Source: Zygnema cylindricum
Taxonomy: Eukaryota > Streptophyta > Zygnematophyceae > Zygnematales > Zygnemataceae
DNA: 64,000 nt
Direction of reading: 5' to 3'
NCBI GenBank assembly: GCA_037447655.1
Contig: JBBHKE010001462.1
Location: forward strand, 62,001 to 126,000
Position 1 is the first letter of the stretch; each line of letters opens with the position of its first letter. The notes under the pieces are model-generated. The model was given only the letters and a program-made list of their open reading frames with translations, had not been told where the DNA came from and searched no databases. Below, one piece after another: positions 11,213 to 21,397 of this stretch. The translations under genes and the position numbers were made by a program.

Positions 11213-12271
11213 TGTAAAAATTAATGGTTCCTTTTTAAGTATTTTCTAGGTCTAAATTAAAATATTGAAAGAAGCCGAGGCAGTCTATCTCTAACTTCTC
11301 TCTCCAACTCCCACACTTGTCGCATTCACTTGGAAGTTGGAGTGGAAGGTAGAGCCATGGTTGCCTAGGCTATCCAGAGGTTTACGCAAAATAGAATAGT
11401 TTATTTACCATTAAGTTTATTTACTAAAATGGTAGATGTCAGAACTAAGATCTGATCTTGGAACCTGCGGAAAGTTGGTAGCCGGTAGTCCTAACCGTTA
11501 AGTCTAAGTGTAAAGATATATGATATAGGGTTTGACATTTATTTAAATATTATTACGTAGGATAATTCATTTAACTACATTTGTTTACGGGATACATAGA
11601 TCCAGTTATGTAAAAGTACGGATTACGGTATATATAAGAAACTAGTACCGCGCATTTATTTCTTTAACCAAAACAAATACCGCGCATGTATTTATGACGG
11701 CTACGATTGAAATCTGCATTCAATCGGACAACCGGGAAGAAAGCCGAGATCGCGGAGGAGAATCTTGGTGGTTTGTGGTCATCCCCACATCGGATGACAC
11801 GTGGCAAAATTACGTTAGATCGCGGCTTCCCCGGGGATTACGGGATCGAACCCGGATATGACATGTGTCGACTTTTAGGCCATGTCGTACAGTTTTCGTA
11901 CAGAAAGTACACCGATAGCTGTACTTTTATGTACGGAAGTGTAATATCATTGGTTCCATACATCAGTAGATAGAGTTTGTGAGAGGGATAGGACTTAGAA
12001 AAAATTTGTAGATAGGACACTCTCTCCTAGAGAGATTCTATACAAAAGGTCAACTTTGACCCTCCATAACTTACTGCTCAAGGGAGCAAATTCAGAGATT
12101 CTTTTTGCTATCGACTAAGGGGAGTCTTGCCTTCACAGGGGTGAAGGTGGTCAGAGTTTTTGTTTGCCACGGTGGTGGTTATTCGCCCTGAAAGACAAAA
12201 GGGTCATGGTTATCCTAGAGGCTTCGTGTGAGTTGCTTACTCTGAGGTCTTATGGAGGTCTCAGAGTTGCA
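11213..12271 (+). repeat. 3' LTR of element B
   Basis: 1,059 bp, TG...CA, preceded by the polypurine tract 'agataaggggag'. It has nearly the same length and organisation as the solo LTR at 38694-39749. Confidence 0.9.
11427..11505 (-). other. tRNA-like module in LTR of element B
   Basis: On the minus strand the order is A-box-like 'ttaacggttaggactaccgg', a decayed B-box-like 'caagatcagatcttag' and a T4 run (complement of 11427-11430). The B box is the most diverged of the six copies. Confidence 0.4.
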
Positions 12272-12365
12272 AAAGGGAAGGGAGATACTTCAGAGAGTTA
12301 GAAATAATGAGTTTAATTTTATAGATATATGGGAAACATAAAACTGGACGGATACGGAGACTTCA

Positions 12366-12968
12366 ATGGATTCCGAGCAAATGGGGGAAATAAAACTAGA
12401 GGGGGTTTTAATGGATAGGGGAGAAGAGAAATATGTAATGAAAGGTTTAGGGGAGGATAAATATTTATTGGGAATAAAATCAGAAAGTGATAGTGGAAAG
12501 AATTTCATGGGAGAGAGTGAGAAAAGTTCAGAAAATGGGGTGAATATCACGGATAAAAATATGAGTACGGAAGATGTAGATGTTAGGAGGGTCTTAGTGG
12601 GGACTCTTGATTTAAGGATAAATTTGGGGGGTAATGGTTTTGACATCACTAATGGGAGTGATGTCGTCTATGAAAGTGTGCGTGTAAAAAGGTTAGCATC
12701 TGAGTGTATGGTGAAGATTGGAGATGGGGCTAGCTGTTTGAATTGCAAGAGGGAAATCGGTTTTTGTGTGGATGGAAAATAGATGAAGTGGATAAAATCT
12801 TTGCTCGGATTTATGAAAATTGGAATGCTAAATAAAATGTGTGATCAGCAAGATGAAATGTTTATTTCAGCTCATCCAGTAGTCCTTTTGAAATATGAGA
12901 ATATTTCCTTAAAGTTTTATGAAAGGAAAAGAAAAAGAAAAAAAAAGGGGAGCAGGTGGTTGTTTTAA
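12366..12968 (+). pseudogene. Diverged RT/RNase H remnant
   Basis: 'MKGLGEDKYLLGIKSE' matches the family 'MKDMGEAKYILGIQVE'. 'DITNGSDVVYESVRVKRLAS' corresponds to the RNase H catalytic stretch and 'MKWIKSLLGFM' to the segment that follows it. Catalytic residues are largely lost. The first 138 codons are open before a TAG at 12780-12782, a second 61-codon frame follows, and much of the usual length is deleted. Confidence 0.65.
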
Positions 12969-13010
12969 TTGTGGGAGTTGAAAAGAGAATAGACTAGAAA
13001 ATAAGGGGAG

Positions 13011-13925
13011 TGTTGAGATTTGTGTATTTTCTATGTCTGTATTATGATAGGAAAAATGTTGAGGCAGTTTTTAAGCCCCGACACTTGTTATAGTCATTGA
13101 AGGCTGGATAAAGAGATAGAGCCATGGCTGTGTAGGTCCTCTAGAGAAGACAAGGGGTAAATTAGGTAGATTTACCAAAAAGGTACTTGACGGACCCAAG
13201 AATTGATCCCGGTACCTACCGTCCGTCAAATCACCCGTAGCCGTTAGCTTTGTCCGTTAAATCTATGACTAATGCTGATACGTGTGCGGTTTGATGTTTA
13301 TTTAAACAGTTACACGTAGAGATTTCCATTTAACTAGGTTAACGAAATGTATAACATAGAATCAGTTGTACCTTAAGTACCGGACAAAACAAATAGTACG
13401 GACATTTGTTTCAACGGTCCTAATAAAAAAGGTCGTTTTGAATCGACGGCCGTGGTGCGAGCCGAGATTCCGAAATGGCCGCCTTGGCGTTTTTTGGCGC
13501 CGCCACTTCGGATGACACATGGAAATGTGTTGGAGGATTGCAGAATCTCCGAGACGCGAGACCATAAGTCTGGATGTGACAAATGTCATATTATGGCGAT
13601 GCCGTACAATGACCGTACAGAGGGTACTTCGGCACTTCTACTTTCTTGTACGGTACAGTCATATAATTCGTTCGTACCCCAATACTAGGGGGCTTAGAGA
13701 TGGGTTTTAGGACATATAATATTTTGGTAGGTAGCCACCTCTCTCCTAGAGAGCATCTGTATAAAAGGCAAACTTTGGCAAGCCATAAATATCAATTTAC
13801 TTAACCATTTTCAGTGATTCTTTTTCTTGCGGACTCACGGGAGTCCATGCTACACAGAGGTGTAGTCGGAAAAAGTGTTTGCCTGCCAGGGTGGCTGCAT
13901 TTCTAAGGGAAAGTCAAAGTGGAGA
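13011..13925 (+). repeat. 3' LTR of the older remnant, 3' truncated
   Basis: It begins 'tgttgagatttg' right after 'ataaggggag'. It follows the LTR plan of the family (tattttct-box, 'gagccatggctg', 'cacatgg', 'ctctctcctagag', 'cagtgattcttttt') and loses similarity near 13925, before the usual CA end. Confidence 0.75.
13177..13262 (-). other. tRNA-like module in LTR of the older remnant
   Basis: On the minus strand it has 'aacggacaaagctaacgg' (A-box-like), 'ccgggatcaattcttggg' (B-box-like hairpin) and a T5 terminator-like run (complement of 13177-13181), in the same order and spacing as the other LTR copies. Confidence 0.45.
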
Positions 13926-14408
13926 ATATTATCCAAAATTCATCTTCTATTTTTGCATTCTGTTGTGGAACTGAGCACAGTCAAAGTCTTATTTCACAAA
14001 GGTGAAGCTATAATGGGGTTTTGATAGTCAAGGGGTCAATCATTTGAGTTTATACATACTTAGCTTCAACACTATTTAGATTAGCTTCTTTGGACTTGCT
14101 AATTCTGTGTGGCAATGGAGCCTATAGAATTACAGGTTCGCCAAGCCAAAAAAAGGTACATATCGATTATCACCAAAACCTTGCCGATACACAACAATAC
14201 AAATCCGACATTTTTTTTTTCAAAATCTAAACACTTGGAATCCGGCGGAGTTATTGCACGCTCCTAAATTGTTACCCTATACCCGATACGCGTTTAAGAA
14301 AAAAAAATAACAAAAACTCGATTTTTCGCGATTACCTGTACTCGCCCGTACCCTATCATGTGGCAAGTGCGTGAATATTTTCTTACTTGTTGTTGAATTA
14401 ATATTAAC
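13926..14408. other. Intergenic, nothing recognised
   Basis: AT-rich sequence with short homopolymers (a T-run near 14211). No gene, conserved repeat or RNA was recognised. Confidence 0.5.
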
Positions 14409-14720
14409 TAAAATCAGATCTCGAGGTGGTTTTGGTTAAAGTTTGGAGATGAGTTACACGTGCTTTTGGGTTGTAAAGAGGAAGACGTGATTTTGGTTAA
14501 AGTTTTAAGATGAGTTAGAATATAGTGCATTTCGGTCGAAAAGAGGAAGACACCCAACTTAAGTATAGAAGCCAAGACTGAAGTACATTCAAAATTTCAA
14601 GACGACGTTGTATTATAGTGTTTACAAATTTATCATAAAACGAAAAAAAATCTCGTTGCAAATTAAATTTCGGAGGAAAATGATAGGAAAAAACTGATAA
14701 TTTAACACATGGGCACACCC
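14409..14720 (+). mobile_element. Truncated Harbinger-like MITE (right half)
   Basis: It matches the right half of the element at 16604-17538 ('ctcgaggtggttttggttaaagtttggagatgag' region, then 'ggaggaaaatgatagg'). It ends 'taacacatgggcacaccc', the reverse complement of the left terminus at 15578. The left half is absent. Confidence 0.6.
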
Positions 14721-15574
14721 CCGTAGTCTACATTTAAATGGTTCTACTTTATATGGTCTACTACCGCCAAAATCTTTGAGCGAAGCGACTCACGCTCACG
14801 CGTGTCCCGCTATGTTTGTACTGCTTGAGTTGGGAGGACATGGCAAGAGGTAGTAATACTATCAAATAAGTTTTTGGAGGAAATATGAGAGTGAATAAGA
14901 GAGGCGACATTGTAATTTTGTTTTGTTTTTTAATATGAATTTTGTTTCGCTGAAATGTCTTTCACTGTCAGGTTAATGTGATTCAATTTTGCTTAACTTT
15001 AGTAATTCAACTATCATATCTTCATTGTGGTGAACATAGAGGCGATAATTGACCTTACCAATATCACCTATTGTACATTGTAATATTCCCCCTAATTATT
15101 GGACGATGATAGATAATACATTTGCGCCTTTTTAACTTTTCCCATTTCTTTCATCTCAATCTCACTCATAAGAATTTGGAAAAAGATCAGAAGAAGTAAG
15201 GGTGGGAAGGGAAATGTGTGTTAGGTAGGAAGGCAATACAACACCTGATCAAAAGCGACAAAATTCACCCGAGGGTCTAGAAGCTTAGGAGGTCTTTCAC
15301 GTAGGGCAAATAAATTTGAGGAGCAAAATTAAAAAAACTAGGTCACATAGAGAAAATTGGGCAATTTATACGTTATGGCCCTCGGATGGAGTGGGGATTT
15401 AGAAACCAAGAGGGGGAGTGAAATGAGGAAAGATATTAAAAGGTGACAAAGTGTCACACTTGGATGGTTGACGGAAAGGTTAAATTTTTTAGAGGCTGAA
15501 AAAATTGTAGGTCCTCACAACCTCGTCCATCGGGCTGATGATATATGTGACATTTGACACGTAATGGATGAGGA
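14721..15574. other. Intergenic, nothing recognised
   Basis: No coding domain or organised repeat was seen between the truncated and the complete MITE copies. Confidence 0.5.
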
Positions 15575-15577
15575 TAA

Positions 15578-16515
15578 GGGTGTGTGCCCATGTGTTAAAG
15601 TAAGGTTTTTTTTCTGTCGTTTTCACCGAAAACGGGACTTGCAACGAGATAATCTTACGCCGTACGAAAAATGAGCAAGAACCAAAGTACATTTTGCGTC
15701 ATCTTGGAACTTGGAAAGTACGTCAATTTGGCGTTATTATCATTTCGGCCTACTTCCACGTCACGCCAACTCATCTTCACACTTGTACTAGAATGAAATC
15801 GTGAGCTGATTTTAATTATAATAATACCATATTGACTGATAGAAAAACGGTATTGCACGCGTGAAACGTATTCGAAATTTTTTGAATGAGGGAGAGTACA
15901 CGCAATTTTTTTCCCTGCTCGTCATGCGCATGTACATACGAAAATGACAAGTATGTACGGAAAAAAAAATCCGTTGGGGTCTCGGACCTCCACTTTCATT
16001 CATGGGTCCCTTGCAAAAGTTTACGCCGTGCTTGTCTCTCCCCCTCTTTCTCACTCGACTGCTCCTCTTTCTCTCTTCTCGAAATGAAATGCAACAATAA
16101 TATTATCAAATGAAAGGCTTTTTTTTTCCTTTTTTTTTAATATTTTTTGTCTTAGTTTGATGGCATATCGAATGATAAAAGATAAAGGAAAAGAAATCGT
16201 GAAGCCATGGCGGAAAGTCTACGTATTAATGACGTCACAAGGTAGCATGACTTCGCAATGTCACAAAACCCTAAACATCTACAATGTCACAAAAAACTCG
16301 ACGTCTACAATCGTCGCCGTTTTTGTAAACGTCACTAATTTTAGGAAGTTTCGTAGGCTGTCGTACATTTTGTAGACGTCTACAACTGTCACATATTTGA
16401 AGTAATAAAGGCGCAAGCAATTTATCGACAAAGGAACACTTTCAAAAGTACACCGTAAAATCTGCCCTAAAATCCAAAGTAACATTATAAAGTTTCGGAT
16501 ACGTGGGCACACACC
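15578..16515 (-). mobile_element. Harbinger-like non-autonomous TIR element, copy 1
   Basis: About 938 bp with ends GGGTGTGTGCCCA... and ...TGGGCACACACC. Its interior is the inverted counterpart of copy 2: the 'gccatggcgg', 'gacgtcac' and 'ctacaatgtcacaa' blocks recur as reverse complements. A TAA lies at the left end, but the right flank is ATA, so the 3-bp target duplication is imperfect. No transposase is encoded. Confidence 0.65.
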
Positions 16516-16603
16516 ATATGAAAGGAAAGTGTAAGAAAAATCCTAGTGGGCGAGGTAATGAGAAAGGGAAAATAAAAGTCCGGTAGGAGGATCGCCATAG
16601 TAA

Positions 16604-17538
16604 GGGTACTTTCGCATGTAACCGAAACTTAGTCTTGTTACTTTGTTTTTTAGCGAAGATTCTCCGTACAAATTTTAGAGCATTCGTATTTAAAGAAATG
16701 AAATCGTAACTTGTGATTGTGACGATTGTAGACGAGTAGAAAACTCGCGACAATTGATGACGTTTCCAAAATAGCGACGGTTGTAGACGTCTAGCTACTT
16801 GTGACATTGTAGATGTTTAGGGTTTGTGACATTTTGACGTCACGCTCAAATTATGATAGCGTCGACGTCACTAATTCCAAAACATTCCGCCATGGTTTCC
16901 CGATTTTGTTTTTCGTCCGTTCTCACTCTACTTGCCACCAAAATAAGTTAAAAGACAACCAAAAGAAATATTTTTTATATATCTTTCATTTGATACCTTT
17001 TTTACCTTTTTCCATTGCAAGAATTGTGAGATAGACGCGTTAGTGGGAGAGTGAGAGAGATAGAGGCACTTTCACGAACTTCGCTTTTGCGAAATGGCGT
17101 CCGTTGGTCGACACCCCCTCCACGGCCCCTGTACGGAAAAAAGCGCACGAAAAAAAAGTCACGCACAAGGCAGCAAACGTGCGGTGGGTTTTTTTTTGGT
17201 ACTCCGTGCACAAAATTGTCAAAAAAAATTGACACGTGCGACATCGCTTCCCTATTCGCTCACCTCATGTAACTATATTTAAAATCACCTCGCGAGGTGA
17301 TTTTATATAAAGTTTGAAGATGAGCTGAAGGGACGCGAAATTGGGTCGAAACGTGCTAGACGACAAACTACATCGCGTTAGACGACAAACTGTAGTACAT
17401 ATAAAGTTTCACGGTAACGCAACTTGTACGGTGGTAATTTCAATTTTTTGGTACGGCTGCGGATTTTCACGTTTTTTTCTAAGTTATGGAGGAAAACGAC
17501 AGAAAATAACTGTAACTTTAGCACATACGAAAGTACCC
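16604..17538 (+). mobile_element. Harbinger-like non-autonomous TIR element, copy 2
   Basis: 935 bp. The terminal inverted repeats GGGTACTTTCGCATGT / ACATACGAAAGTACCC (15 of 16 matching) are flanked on both sides by TAA (16601-16603, 17539-17541), the typical PIF/Harbinger target duplication. The interior holds several GACGTC words and a telo-box-like 'tttagggttt', but no transposase, so it is a MITE-class element. Confidence 0.75.
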
Positions 17539-17541
17539 TAA

Positions 17542-18242
17542 GTTAAACTGGTTAGTAAACAGCTTCGGGGTTGAAATTCTGTGCGGTATCCCGTTGCAAA
17601 CAAATTGGAATCTGTGTAGCTGTCGTATATATCCAACATCTACGAAAGCGTCGCAAAGAATGCCCTAACTTTACTAGGCAAACCCTAAACGTTTAGGTCC
17701 TGACAGGGAAACAGTTTCAATAAAATACGGCCCCTTTGAAGCGTACACGCCCACACGGATACTCGCATTTAGTATGACCATTTTAAATTGTCCGGTTCAT
17801 GACGCATTGTCCACTGCCGGCAAGGTAATTGTCAACTTTGACCGGATAGAGTTCCTGTTTCTTACCAATCGACACGTACGCAGAATGCCGGCCGAAGAAG
17901 TTACAACTTTACAAGGTTCAAACACGGAAACGTCAAAACTATGTTTAAACTCGTTTGCTGTACTTCCACGAACTTTTGTTACATAGAACTTGTGTCAAAT
18001 CGTACCTCTGCATCCACACTAACTTTGAACCATAGATAATTTTCAAATCTGCCCGCTGCACGATTCCAAGCATCGGTCTGCCAATTTGACCATAAATATC
18101 AGCGGGAATTCCCTGGAAGATGTAAAATCACCGGAGCCACATTGTCAACTGTAGTGATCTGCTGTGTCATCTGTGCAGCTTAGCTATCTTTGCTATTTAC
18201 ACAGCTTCATATTTATTCTTCAACAGATACAGCGTTGCAATC
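17542..18242. other. Upstream region of the CipC-like gene
   Basis: Non-coding sequence. A plausible 3' splice site 'cttcaacag' lies 17 bp before the start codon, so a 5'-UTR intron is possible. No clear TATA box was identified. Confidence 0.4.
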
Positions 18243-19561
18243 ATGTTTGGCTGGGGAGAAGCTGAGGAGAAACACGATGCTGTGTACAATGACAAGCATG
18301 AAGGCTCCTTCTCTCACGAGCTTATTGCTGGAGCTGCCGGATTTGCTGCAATGAAAGTGCGTCGACATTGTTTTACATTATTTTTGATACGCCTGCTGTC
18401 ATACGTTTTGCACTGTTTTACGTCTGGTGTTTTTTTGTCAGTTTACGTCAGCATTTACTTTGGATCAATGTAGCTAAGTGTGATTTGTGTCGAGTGCTGA
18501 TTTTTGCGTTTCTAAGATTTTGTTGATGCAGTATTTTAGGAGTGATACTGACGTCGCTTGGTGTCTCCACGAGCTGGTTTGCGTTTCTTTTGTTTTGAAT
18601 GTTGAGATATGTTCTACTTTTTTCTGAGCGAATTTCCAATCTTGACTTCGCTCATTTTTTGAGTCATCATTTCGAATGAATGTCCTCTTAAGCTTGATTG
18701 TTACGTCAGATCTAAAGAGGCTTTCCTGACCTTTGTCTAGGGCGTCCTACCTGCATTTTGAGTAATGTGATGTATAAATGTTTTAACATCAATGAATCTG
18801 AAAACTCTGTCAAATAATGACTCTCTTCTCTTAAGGTCTAGTTACCTTCGGTTTGGTTCGTTCACAAAACTCAGCCTATGTCCGACTTCGTATATTGAAT
18901 CTCTTTTAATCCCATGGTTTTTTCCTATCCGTATCAGTCTTGAAAGGCACGTGTGAGTGCTCTTTATGCCTCTGCAGTCTTTTGGCTGTTGTATTGCATA
19001 GCAGTAGAGCAGTCTATTCGGTTTATTTTTGGTCTTGTCTTTTGTATTTACTTTAATTTCACAACGTGACAATGATTGCAGGCATACAATGATCATCAGG
19101 AGAAGAACGGCAAACCTCAGAGCTACGAACTTTTGAAGGAAGTTTTGGCAGGCATTGCTGCTTCTCAAGTTGACAAGCTCTTTGAGACAAAGGGCCTAGA
19201 TTACCTTGACAGGTATGTAAAAGTGACGTAACCTTTTTCTCTTTTCTCCCTCTCTTACCTCTTGCTCCTTCATCTAAACAATCTGACAATTAGTGCGTCT
19301 CCTGTCTAGTCTTAGAATTTTTTGTTTTTTAAAAAGTATCTCATCAGTAAAATAGGCCGTTTGCTTGCCTGTTTCGGTATTTGTTTGTCAGAAGACTAGT
19401 GGATTTTTTTGAAGCAAAATAAAGTATCAAGTGTTTTTAAAATTATTGCCTCTCACAATGGTTTTTGTATGTGGTCCAGGGATACTGCCAAGGAGAAAGC
19501 AGTTCAGCAGGCATACAAGCTGGCTGATGAGAAGAAAGAGAAAGATGAAGGCTGGTTCTAA
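18243..19561 (+). CDS. CipC-like (DUF3759) small protein, three exons
   Basis: Exons 18243-18356, 19082-19212 and 19480-19561 join in frame through GT-AG introns (donors gtgcgt and gtatgt, acceptors ttgcag and gtccag) to give a 108-aa protein. The N-terminus MFGWGEAEEKHDAVYN and the 'SHELIAGAAGFAAMKAYNDH' and 'VDKLFETKGLDYLDRD' stretches are hallmarks of the CipC/DUF3759 family. That family comprises small soluble proteins known mainly from filamentous fungi, where the founding member responds to antibiotic stress; the molecular function is unknown. The C-terminus is lysine/glutamate rich and ends in a short aromatic tail. No signal peptide or membrane segment is visible. The full family length appears present and both introns are intact, so the gene looks functional. 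It is flanked by MITEs upstream and lies tail to tail with the P-protein gene. Confidence 0.9.
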
Positions 19562-21176
19562 GGAAATGTAGGTTTGCAGGAAATGTTGTTAATTGCTTTT
19601 AAAATATTGTACATCTGTACTTTTTATATTAATCGTTACTACAATCAGAAGTTGCCTCTTCCATTTTAATGAGACTGGAATAACTCAGTTCCTTAATTTT
19701 ATGCAGTTGATATGTAATTCTTTTTTGAAGCAAAACTTTCCAGTGAGAATGCACAATTTGTTGTAGTATCTAACTTTGGTAATGTTGTGACAACTGACTA
19801 TGGGAGTCTGTTTCAAGTTTTTAGATCACCATTCTGCTGTTTATTTTTGGAGGTTCGCGTTTTTGCATTCTCCTATTTCTTTTGGGTGTTTGATCAGGAA
19901 GGAATTTAGAAGTTAATGGGATTTTTAATGTATATCGATGTGGCTCGCTGTCTCGATTTGTTTTCAACTATCTTTTGTAACCAAAGTCTCTGCAGATCAG
20001 ATCAATAGTACTCTGGTATGGCACTAGCTTGTAGATGTTTTCTTGCTCAGTATGTTATTAGAGGATAAAAGTGGGAGTTCATAATTTTCTGGTAACTGAC
20101 AAATTCATTCATTTTTGGTGTAGTACACATTCAACTTCTGGTCAACTAATTTATGTAATCCTAATGTCAGTGCTGTGAAGCAGTGAATCATTAACACTCT
20201 GGAGGGTACTGACTAGTAGCGCAAGATTAGCCCATGTTCCTCTTATTGGCTCTTTGCAGCAGTTTTGGAAATCTAAGGAATTGAATCTTGGAAATGATAA
20301 GCGCATGCGTATTTTCACTATCTTGGTTGGGCGAAAGCCCTTACTCAGCTTGTCCAAAAGAGTACAATGTGTAGTAGTACGAACACAGTAGTACAGATTT
20401 GGTGGTATCGCTGAGTCAGTAATTGAAGGTCATTCCATCGAAATGCTTGCGGAAAAGTAAATTTAAACTGGTTAAACTTTTGCCGCGCTTGCGAACGTCT
20501 ACCGCCATAAGAAAAGTAACAATCCACACGGCCGGCAAAATGTGACGTTAAGAAAACTGTGAGGACCACATGTAAACAATGTTGCGGCAAGGCCCAATTT
20601 CCCACAAAGCTACATGAACTCTGTTAACCACAAGCTGGCGTTAAACTTAGCCGTATAAATTAAAATATGCGCGAAATATGACATTCATCAGACGCAAAAA
20701 AACGACGTACGTGAAATGAAACCAATGTACTGAAATTGAAAGAACGAAAAAGTCTTGTACGTAAATTTTAACTCGCCAGAAAGGAAACAAAGCATAGTTC
20801 AAAAGTAGGTGAAAGTACACTCATACAATATGCCATTGTACGCAAAAAATACAATATACCCTTAAGACCCATATTGTATTGGCCACAAAATGAAAAAAAA
20901 TAGTAACAGGGTTGAGTTGCACATCGATCGATAGAAAATTAAACGTCGTGTATAAATTTCGAAAAACATTAGGACAAAAAATTATTTTTCTGTGAGTTTT
21001 GAGGTGTTTTTTATTTAAACCGTCAGATTTGGACGATTGGACGGTCGCCGATCAAAGTAGCGATGTAAGAAGATCACATGAAAAGCCCATAACACAACTT
21101 GCGATAAAGGCGTCTACAAAAGACCTACAATAGAAACGCCTACTTTTGAACTATGAAACAAAGTGTAACAAAAGAG
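19562..21176. other. Downstream/intergenic region, nothing recognised
   Basis: The first part is probably the 3' UTR of the CipC-like gene. No other coding domain was recognised. Confidence 0.5.
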
Positions 21177-21178
21177 TA

Positions 21179-21395
21179 CACCGCCAATCGCTATTAGCGT
21201 TGTGTACGCTAATCCCGTCCCGCTTTTTTTTTATTTTATTCTCAAATAGAATTATCCACACTATTTAAAAAAAGCCCTAATTCCTAATTAGAGTAATCGA
21301 TTTCTTCCAAAATTTCCAAATTCCCAATTAGCGTACTCCACGCTAAATAATAGTATACGCTAATCAAACGTACACGCTAATAGCGATTGGCGGTG
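21179..21395. mobile_element. 217-bp MITE with perfect 22-bp TIRs and TA target duplication
   Basis: CACCGCCAATCGCTATTAGCGT at 21179-21200 is the exact reverse complement of 21374-21395, and both ends are flanked by TA. Short AT-rich interior, no coding capacity. The TA duplication fits a Tc1/mariner (Stowaway-type) non-autonomous element. Related ends occur near 35154 and 44246. Confidence 0.85.
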
Positions 21396-21397
21396 TA

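Larger units (their letters stand above)
7078..12271 (+). mobile_element. Ty1/copia element B (gag to 3' LTR; 5' LTR missing)
   Basis: Domains run gag, zinc knuckle, protease, GAG-pre-integrase, integrase, RT, RNase H, polypurine tract (11199-11212) and 3' LTR (11213-12271). No direct-orientation 5' LTR is present, and an inverted LTR sits at the 5' border instead. On its right, the 3' LTR is followed directly by gag-like sequence of an older copia remnant, so B inserted into another element. Confidence 0.85.
12272..13925 (+). mobile_element. Older copia remnant with 3' LTR
   Basis: The remnant starts in gag-like sequence ('aaagggaagggagatac', compare 59390-59402). It jumps to highly diverged RT-end and RNase H sequence (12366-12968), keeps a polypurine tract (12995-13010) and continues into an LTR starting TG at 13011. 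It is the host of element B's insertion. The LTR belongs to the 58142/63260 type but is cut short near 13925. Confidence 0.75.
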
